From Candidatus Woesearchaeota archaeon (GTDB lineage: Archaea; Nanobdellota; Nanobdellia; SCGC-AAA011-G17; GW2011-AR17), in contig JAGWAA010000004.1 of NCBI GenBank assembly GCA_018302165.1, positions 1 through 18,695 of the forward strand: 18,695 nt of DNA. The letters are read 5' to 3'. The number at the start of each line of letters is the position of its first letter. Within the stretch, counting starts at the first letter, position 1. Below are positions 14,054 to 18,695 of this stretch, piece after piece. The position numbers were made by a program, and so were the translations under genes. Under the pieces are notes generated by a model. The model made no database searches and had not been told where the DNA came from. It saw nothing but the letters and a program-made list of their open reading frames with translations.

Positions 14054-14272
14054 ATGAGCTTAACTCCAAGAAAATACATATTGCCTGAAGCAGCGATGGA
14101 AAAATTACTTAAGAAAGTTGGTGCTGCAAGAGTTTCTGATGAGGCAAAAGAAAAGTTTAGAGAGGTTCTAGAGGAAATTGCCGAAGAGATAGGCGAAAAA
14201 GCTGTTCGTCTAGCTGCTCATGCTGGTAGAAAAACTGTAAAAGGTTCTGACATTAAAGAAGCTACAAAATAG
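14054..14272 (+). CDS. Archaeal histone
   Basis: This 72-residue protein is a single histone fold that would dimerise and wrap DNA. Family marks are the alpha1 region with LPEAAMEKLLKKVGAARVSDEAK, the long acidic alpha2 with FREVLEEIAEEIGEKAVRLAAHAG, and the loop-2 DNA-binding motif AGRKTVKGSDI. The protein stops at DIKEATK, so helix alpha3 is a few residues shorter than in HMfB-type histones and lacks their final basic residues. No long tail is present. It has its own promoter and short leader, lies back-to-back with the ribosomal superoperon, and its stop is 2 nt from that of the convergent glycosyltransferase gene. A T5 run (14281-14285) just after the stop may help termination. Confidence 0.95.
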   Translation: MSLTPRKYILPEAAMEKLLKKVGAARVSDEAKEKFREVLEEIAEEIGEKAVRLAAHAGRKTVKGSDIKEATK

Positions 14273-14274
14273 GA

Positions 14275-15630
14275 TTATAATTTTTCATAAATTGCTTGGG
14301 TTTTATCTGCCATCACTCTTGAACTAAACTGAGAAACCATTTCTTCTCTAACCATTTTTCTTTTTCCCGTCTTATCAATATTCCCATGAAGTCCATAATT
14401 TTGTTCTATTGATTTTACTACTGCCCTTGCAAGTTCTTCTCTTCTTTCTTCTTCATTTGTCCTAAATTCCACTAAGGTTCCTGAAACTGGATCTTGAATT
14501 AATTCTGGTAATCCTCCCACCCTATAAGCAACTACTGGGGTTCCAGTAAAAATAGCTTCTAAAGCAGATAATCCAAAAGCTTCAAAATGAGATGGTAATA
14601 AATATGTGTCTACCATTGTTTGAAGTGGTACTGGACTTACTCCTCTATACAACGAACATTGAGGTCTAAGATTAGCTTCAATATGATTTCTAAATATTGC
14701 TTCTGTCCCTTCATTTATTTTTTTAACATTCGTAAAATATTTTGCTGCATCCACTATTAACCCCACTCTTCTTTCTTGTATCATTCTTTGAGCTTGTTCA
14801 TTTAATTGGGGTTCAAATGTATCTAAAACATCTCCCTTTGTTGAAGCAATCAAGAATCCAACATCATATTCTGGATGCCCATTAAACCATTTAATTACTT
14901 CAATTAAATCGACAGCACCTTTTTTATGGTCTAATCTTCCACAATAACCTACTAAGAATTTCCCCCTTATTCCAAATTGTCTTTTCAAAGCTTCTTTATC
15001 TGCTTCTTCTCTATATGCATAGGTTTCTTCAGAAATCCCATTTTGTACAACTTCGATTGCCTCTTCAGGGATTATCCCAGAGTATGATGCTTTTACCTGA
15101 TAACTTACAGCAATAAATTTATCAACATCTCCTCTTTCTAGAGCTCTCATTAATTGCCTAGAGAGTTTATTATCTCTACTTTCAACAACTCTTCCGTCAA
15201 CAAATTTACGCCCATAAATTTCAGATGAACAATGCAAATGAATAACTTGTCTAATATCTCTCCCAAATTTATTAGGTAAATATGAAACTTGATCTTGTTT
15301 CCCATCTCTTTCCGCAAAATGATAATTAATTACAACTGGCCCGGAACTTAATCGGATTGTTTCTTGAACAATATCAGTTAATTTTCTTCCAGGAACACTT
15401 TCTCCAATAGCAGCTTGATATGCATATGGGGAATATTCTAACTTCACTCCTCTTGATCTTAACATTAATTCAATCCATCTATCATGACTAGAAACATCTT
15501 CGGTTTTATGATTATAACCTGCAACTAACAATCCTTTCGGTATTCTTTCAGCTAGTTCTATCCCTACAAATGTATTTCCAAAGAATTTCAAATCTGGAAT
15601 TCCCGCCCTTAATACTTGGATATGTGCCAT
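14275..15630 (-). CDS. GT-B glycosyltransferase, GT4 type
   Basis: This 451-residue protein has the two Rossmann-like domains of GT-B enzymes. The N-terminal acceptor domain spans about 1-195; VQNGIS (195-200) marks the hinge. The C-terminal nucleotide-sugar domain begins with FLVGYCGRLDHKKG (225-238), giving the phosphate-contacting Arg/Lys pair, and continues to HFEAFGLSALEAIFTGTPVVAYRVGGLPELI (348-378), with the EX7E motif E350/E358. It should transfer a sugar from an activated donor, probably to a lipid, glycan or protein at the cytosolic membrane face. No membrane segment is evident and the substrate cannot be read from sequence. About 50 residues between the Rossmann strands (about 280-335) are unusually long for the fold. 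It has its own promoter and is transcribed convergently with the histone gene. Confidence 0.88.
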   Translation of the reverse strand: MAHIQVLRAGIPDLKFFGNTFVGIELAERIPKGLLVAGYNHKTEDVSSHDRWIELMLRSRGVKLEYSPYAYQAAIGESVPGRKLTDIVQETIRLSSGPVVINYHFAERDGKQDQVSYLPNKFGRDIRQVIHLHCSSEIYGRKFVDGRVVESRDNKLSRQLMRALERGDVDKFIAVSYQVKASYSGIIPEEAIEVVQNGISEETYAYREEADKEALKRQFGIRGKFLVGYCGRLDHKKGAVDLIEVIKWFNGHPEYDVGFLIASTKGDVLDTFEPQLNEQAQRMIQERRVGLIVDAAKYFTNVKKINEGTEAIFRNHIEANLRPQCSLYRGVSPVPLQTMVDTYLLPSHFEAFGLSALEAIFTGTPVVAYRVGGLPELIQDPVSGTLVEFRTNEEERREELARAVVKSIEQNYGLHGNIDKTGKRKMVREEMVSQFSSRVMADKTQAIYEKL

Positions 15631-15660
15631 CTTTCTTTAATTATCTTCCAGAACTATCCT

Positions 15661-15675
15661 TATATAAATCTTTCT
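15661..15675 (-). promoter_or_regulatory. TATA/BRE promoter of the glycosyltransferase gene
   Basis: On the minus strand TTTATATA (15668 to 15661) is preceded by AGAAAGA, an almost ideal BRE-TATA element. The predicted transcription start is near 15638, giving a leader of about 8 nt before the ATG at 15630. It separates the glycosyltransferase gene from the two genes upstream of it on the same strand. Confidence 0.7.
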
Positions 15676-15701
15676 ATTATGTAACCACTAAAAAGATACA
15701 A

Positions 15702-15950
15702 CTACTTAAACCCAGGTAAGCCACCAAAGTCCGAGAAAGAACCATCCTTAGAAAGATCTTTGTATTCTGGTTCAGCTTTTTCATCATAATAATCCTTAGG
15801 CACTTTTACATGTTTATAATTAGTATTAGGTTTATCATACCACTTTTTAATATTTTTATAGAATGAAACAGTTATTGCTTCAAAGAAAGCAGCAATTATC
15901 ACAAAGATAAATTTAAAAAATCCTTTGATCATATTAAACAATTCTGGCAA
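15702..15950 (-). CDS. Small single-pass membrane protein, unknown function
   Basis: I do not recognise this 82-residue protein. It has one hydrophobic segment at about residues 11-30 (FFKFIFVIIAAFFEAITVSF), flanked by lysines on the C-terminal side, and then a charged, tyrosine-rich soluble tail ending in GLPGFK. The start is probably a TTG at 15950: the site GAGGTG, in the last codons of the upstream gene, is 7 nt before it, while the first ATG (15932, residue 7) would be 25 nt away. It lies 4 nt after the 236-residue gene, so the two are surely co-transcribed and probably translationally coupled. A T5 run (15690-15694) after the stop may be a weak terminator. Confidence 0.7.
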   Translation of the reverse strand: MPELFNMIKGFFKFIFVIIAAFFEAITVSFYKNIKKWYDKPNTNYKHVKVPKDYYDEKAEPEYKDLSKDGSFSDFGGLPGFK

Positions 15951-15954
15951 GTTT

Positions 15955-16665
15955 TCACACCTCTAAATCATATTCTTTTTTTACCTGTTCACCATCTATG
16001 TTTACCTGCCTTATTAACTTTCCTTTTCTTATTGCATATAATCTTGCTTTTACAAAATCATTAAGATATTCTTTTGGAATCTCTAAATCATTAATCTCAA
16101 AAGTATGTTTAATGAAAACTCTCTTGTAATCTTTATTCACGTCAAAGGCTAAATCTTTTACAATTTTTTCATCTTTAGTTTTGAAAGAACAAAAATCTGC
16201 TTTAGGTTCTTCTTCATCTTTATTTCCATTTTTGGAAGATTTAGGATTTTTTACTTTTGTTTTCAAAGTTCCTTTATCTGTACTAAATGATAATAAAATC
16301 ATTGCTGAAGAAAACTTATCAAATAATCCTTGTATTTGATTTTTACTTAATTCAGTATCAATCAAGAAAGTTTTGACACCTGCAAATTGTTTCATCCCCG
16401 CAAGTTCAAAATCAATTTCATCAGCAATATTTTTTTGTGTTGTAATAATCCCTCCAGTAACTTTAACTTTTCCATTGATAGTTTCAGCTAGTTCATATGC
16501 AAATTCTCCGGCAAATTCAAAACTAGTATTTATCGAGTAAGCACTACTACCTTTTGTTATCTGCAATAAAGCTTTATTTTCATAAACACCTTTTCCATAT
16601 CTTGTAAATTGTCTTTTAACAAAACTATCTGTCTTTTTTTCTGAGATTTTTCTGATGAAGTTCAT
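15955..16665 (-). CDS. Conserved-looking protein of unknown function
   Basis: I do not recognise this 236-residue soluble protein. It has no signal peptide and no membrane segment. Predicted by eye it is alpha/beta: a basic start (residues 1-25), a strand/helix-rich first half with FAGEFAYELAETINGKVKVTGGIITTQ and FLIDTELSKNQIQGLFDKF, a Lys/Glu/Asn-rich linker at about 140-160, and a second half with DKEYKR-like strands (VNKDYKRVFIKHTFEI) and a basic helix near the end. No catalytic motif stands out; the single Cys is near residue 160. It is followed after 4 nt by the small membrane protein, suggesting a functional pair. A possible TATA-like GGATATAA about 30 nt upstream would make it nearly leaderless. 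Confidence 0.75.
   Translation of the reverse strand: MNFIRKISEKKTDSFVKRQFTRYGKGVYENKALLQITKGSSAYSINTSFEFAGEFAYELAETINGKVKVTGGIITTQKNIADEIDFELAGMKQFAGVKTFLIDTELSKNQIQGLFDKFSSAMILLSFSTDKGTLKTKVKNPKSSKNGNKDEEEPKADFCSFKTKDEKIVKDLAFDVNKDYKRVFIKHTFEINDLEIPKEYLNDFVKARLYAIRKGKLIRQVNIDGEQVKKEYDLEV
15956..15963 (-). promoter_or_regulatory. Shine-Dalgarno site supporting a TTG start
   Basis: GAGGTGTG on the minus strand covers the last two codons and the stop of the 236-residue gene. It lies 7 nt before the TTG at 15950 and matches the archaeal GGAGGTGATC consensus in GAGGTG. This is why I choose TTG over the downstream ATG for the 82-residue protein. Confidence 0.65.
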
Positions 16666-16690
16666 TTTACTAAAATTAATTTTCAGTTCT

Positions 16691-16704
16691 TTATATCCTT
16701 TACT
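16691..16704 (-). promoter_or_regulatory. Possible promoter of the unknown-function pair
   Basis: Minus-strand GTAAAGGATATAA lies about 28 nt before the ATG at 16665, the spacing of a leaderless or nearly leaderless transcript. It touches the stop of the DegT-like gene. The match to a TATA box is imperfect, so read-through from the DegT-like gene is an alternative. Confidence 0.4.
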
Positions 16705-17524
16705 AAAATACTAATCTTTTCAATTCAATAGAAATTGCATTCTCATTCACTCTAATATAACTTGGGCATAATACATAGGGATATTTTTTTTCTTGGCAAT
16801 ATTTTAAAACTTCAGCATTGAATTTTACAACAACATTTAAACCTCTTTTATCTTTATGTAAAATTTCATAATCTTTTAAATCTTGTTTTACTTGTTCTTG
16901 TAAATGTAATAGTTTCTTTAATTTATTTTTTCTCAATGGTTTAATAATCTCCTTATAAAATTTTGGATGAACTTTTGTTATTGACATTGAATCTCTTATT
17001 GCATCAAAATATTCTGGGCTGTTAGTAGAAATCCATCCTCCATAACCACATTCTACAGGTTTCCATTTTCCAAAACTTCCGACGATAATATCTGAATATT
17101 TCCCATTACAAAGTTTACTATCTCCAATTGCCCCAGATGCATCTTCAATAACTAAACATCCTGCTTTCTTACAAATAGTTTTTATTTTACGAAGTGGTTG
17201 TTCAGCAAAATAACCTGCAAATGAACTAAAAATAATTGCAGAAGCATTCTTAGCTTTCTTCTTCAAATCTTTCAAATCAATAACCCCATAATCAGTTTTA
17301 ACTTCGACTATATTTAGATTAAAATAATGTGGATAACCTTTGTAAGAAAACCATCCTCCTTGGTCTGGAATCAAAATATCCTGTTTTGGATTTATTTTCT
17401 TTGCGATATCCATAGCTAGAAATATAGCAAAATTACATCTATCTGTAACATGCACGTGTTTATGCTTAGTTAATTTCTTCAGCTTCTCATCTAAATTTAA
17501 GCTTAATTTTTCAATGTCATCCAT
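16703..17524 (-). CDS. Short DegT/DnrJ/EryC1/StrS-type PLP-dependent protein
   Basis: This 273-residue protein matches the large domain of DegT/StrS aminotransferases, PLP enzymes that usually aminate keto-sugars. VIEDASGAIGD (125-135) provides the Asp (D128) that contacts the PLP ring nitrogen. SFGKWKPVECGYGGWIST (150-167) aligns with the family SFHxxKxxxxGEGG block, making K155 the likely Schiff-base lysine. The N-terminal DRCNFAIFLAMDIA corresponds to the family's GTAAL segment. The family normally has about 370 residues; here the C-terminal small domain is reduced to about 90 residues. The W, Y and Cys residues in the lysine block are atypical. With a glycosyltransferase gene nearby it may serve sugar modification, but this is inference, and other fold-type I PLP functions are possible. 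Confidence 0.75.
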   Translation of the reverse strand: MDDIEKLSLNLDEKLKKLTKHKHVHVTDRCNFAIFLAMDIAKKINPKQDILIPDQGGWFSYKGYPHYFNLNIVEVKTDYGVIDLKDLKKKAKNASAIIFSSFAGYFAEQPLRKIKTICKKAGCLVIEDASGAIGDSKLCNGKYSDIIVGSFGKWKPVECGYGGWISTNSPEYFDAIRDSMSITKVHPKFYKEIIKPLRKNKLKKLLHLQEQVKQDLKDYEILHKDKRGLNVVVKFNAEVLKYCQEKKYPYVLCPSYIRVNENAISIELKRLVF

Positions 17525-17562
17525 ACTTATATCAACTCACTAGTCTCAAAAAAATATCTTAC

Positions 17563-17573
17563 AGTTTAATAAT
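17563..17573. promoter_or_regulatory. Possible shared AT box for the divergent DegT-like and helical-repeat genes
   Basis: TTTAATAA at 17565-17572 reads as TATA-like on both strands. In the plus direction it predicts a start near 17595 and a 9-nt leader to the ATG at 17604. In the minus direction it predicts a start near 17542 and an 18-nt leader with a GTGA-like ribosome site before the ATG at 17524. Neither match is strong. Confidence 0.35.
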
Positions 17574-17603
17574 CTTTTTTAATTGTAACTTTATATTTTA
17601 TAT

Positions 17604-17981
17604 ATGCAATATCCAGCAATTGTCGCTTTGGTCATAGAAAAAGGTGTTGATAATATTACTATACCTGATTCTATTCGTTTTCAATCTTTAACTGAAGCTG
17701 GTTCATTATTATTAAAAGAAAATAAATTTGAAGAATCTGCAAAGGCGTTTGCTAAGGCAAATAATATTCAAGAAATAATAAAAACTGGTGATTGGTTAAT
17801 GCAACAAGTTATGTATAAGGAAGCTTCTCATTTTTATTTGTTTAGCAATGATAAATCTAAAATTGAGATTTGTGCCCATGCTTGTATGAATACTGGTTTT
17901 GTTAATGAAGCAAAGAATTTATTCCAAATTACTAATAATCAAGCTATGATTCAATTCTTAAATGAGAACTTTGGCGTTTAG
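17604..17981 (+). CDS. Small helical-repeat (TPR-like) protein
   Basis: This 125-residue protein has no recognised name. After a short N-terminal segment it shows three helix-turn-helix repeats of about 30 residues. Each has a pattern like (E)A(A/S)xxFxxxN(N/D): EESAKAFAKANN at about 51, KEASHFYLFSND at about 80 and NEAKNLFQITNN at about 109. That is the shape of a TPR or related alpha-solenoid, used for protein binding. No signal peptide or membrane segment is seen. It is divergent from the DegT-like gene and lies 112 bp upstream of metG on the same strand, although metG seems to have its own promoter. Function is unknown; the repeat call is from visual pattern only. Confidence 0.7.
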   Translation: MQYPAIVALVIEKGVDNITIPDSIRFQSLTEAGSLLLKENKFEESAKAFAKANNIQEIIKTGDWLMQQVMYKEASHFYLFSNDKSKIEICAHACMNTGFVNEAKNLFQITNNQAMIQFLNENFGV

Positions 17982-18040
17982 TAAAGCCTCTAATATTACA
18001 AGTTTAAAAATAAACAAAAAGCTATAAATAGTTCAATAAA

Positions 18041-18090
18041 GAATATAAATCGAAGAAATATATCTTTTGGGATACGAAAGAAAAGTGATT
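18041..18090 (+). promoter_or_regulatory. Promoter and ribosome-binding site of metG
   Basis: AATATAAAT (18042-18050) is a TATA-like element predicting a start near 18072, and AGTGAT (18084-18089) is an SD-like match to GGTGATC 4 nt before the ATG at 18094. A second TATA-like element, CTATAAATA (18022-18030), is an alternative. The 112-bp gap holds nothing else I can see. Confidence 0.45.
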
Positions 18091-18093
18091 ATA

Positions 18094-18695
18094 ATGGTTA
18101 AAGAAAAAAGATTAATTACAGCTGCACTTCCTTATACTAACAATGTTCCACATTTAGGTAATTTAGCTGGTTCTCATTATCCTGCAGATGTATTTGCAAG
18201 GTATTGTAGATTAGCTGGTCATGATACTGTTTTCATTGGTGGAACTGACGAACATGGAACAGCAAGTGAGATTGCAGCACAAAAATTTGGAATAACTCCC
18301 AAAGAATTATGTGATTTTTTCTATAAAATTCACAAAGAAATTTATGATTGGTTTGAAATAAGTTATGATAATTTTTCTAGAACCAGTCGCCCGATTCATC
18401 ATGATACTTCAAATGAATTCTTAAAAATAATTTATAAAAATGGTTACATTTCTGAGAAAATAATTAAGGTTCCTTTTTGTTTGAATTGTCAAAGAGAATT
18501 AGCTGATAGATTTATTGGAGGTCAATGCCCTAACTGCAGTTATGATAAAGCTCGTGGTGATCAATGCGAGCAATGCGGAACTATGTTGGATTCAGAAAAA
18601 CTAATCAAACCAAAATGTTTAGTATGTGATAAAGAAAATATTCAATTCAATAATGTAAAACATTTATTTTTGGATTTAGAAAAACTTTCCCCAAA
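18094..18695 (+). CDS. metG: Methionyl-tRNA synthetase, 5' part (runs off the window)
   Basis: About 200 codons are visible and the frame continues past the end. MetRS charges tRNA-Met in the cytosol. The Rossmann catalytic domain begins with ALPYTNNVPHLGN (11-23), where HLGN (20-23) is the HIGH motif, followed by FIGGTDEHGTA (47-57). The connective zinc domain has four Cys pairs: C129/C132, C145/C148, C158/C161 and C175/C178. The KMSKS motif lies beyond the edge. The PYTNNVPHLGN form and the DKARGDQCEQCG block resemble eukaryotic cytosolic MetRS more than the PYANGPxHIGH form of many euryarchaea. The ATG is chosen because it is preceded by a GTGAT ribosome site. Confidence 0.95.
   Translation, partial: MVKEKRLITAALPYTNNVPHLGNLAGSHYPADVFARYCRLAGHDTVFIGGTDEHGTASEIAAQKFGITPKELCDFFYKIHKEIYDWFEISYDNFSRTSRPIHHDTSNEFLKIIYKNGYISEKIIKVPFCLNCQRELADRFIGGQCPNCSYDKARGDQCEQCGTMLDSEKLIKPKCLVCDKENIQFNNVKHLFLDLEKLSP

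Noticed and set aside
14279..14300. Strong terminator between the convergent histone and glycosyltransferase genes
   Set aside because: Only a T5 run is present, inside the coding sequence of the glycosyltransferase; too weak to annotate as a separate terminator.

Overview
The window is AT-rich (roughly one third GC) archaeal chromosome from a small-genome lineage. The gene order uL3-uL4-uL23-uL2-uS19-uL22-uS3-uL29-aIF1-Rpp29-uS17-uL14-uL24-eS4-uL5-uS14-uS8-uL6-eL32-eL19-uL18-uS5-uL30-uL15-SecY is the archaeal S10/spc superoperon. The archaea/eukaryote-only proteins eS4, eL19 and eL32, the RNase P subunit Rpp29, a histone, and TATA/BRE promoters confirm Archaea. The AT bias, tight packing and several unfamiliar small proteins suggest a DPANN archaeon (Woesearchaeota/Pacearchaeota-like); that placement is inference.

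Layout. Positions 1-13727 (minus strand) hold 26 co-directional genes, from uL3 at the high-coordinate end to an Oxa1-superfamily DUF106/EMC3-like membrane protein at position 1. Neighbours overlap by 1-17 nt or lie 0-13 nt apart, and most downstream genes have a Shine-Dalgarno-like GGAG or GGTGA inside the last codons of the preceding gene. The operon makes ribosomal proteins, an initiation factor, an RNase P subunit and the protein-export/insertion machinery. The usual adenylate kinase gene between secY and DUF106 is absent.

Positions 13728-14053 are the only long non-coding stretch. It is a divergent promoter region between the ribosomal operon and a plus-strand histone gene. On the operon side the predicted transcript has a leader of about 180 nt with a GC-rich, hairpin-forming block, a possible 7-codon leader ORF just downstream of the promoter, and no ribosome-binding site in front of uL3. 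This is the least explained part of the window.

Positions 14275-17524 (minus) carry a GT4-type glycosyltransferase with its own promoter, a small single-pass membrane protein with a TTG start coupled to a 236-residue protein of unknown function, and a short DegT/StrS-type PLP-dependent enzyme. Positions 17604-18695 (plus) carry a small helical-repeat protein and the 5' two hundred codons of a methionyl-tRNA synthetase of eukaryote-like subtype, which runs off the window. I see no tRNA, rRNA, CRISPR array, insertion sequence or prophage.
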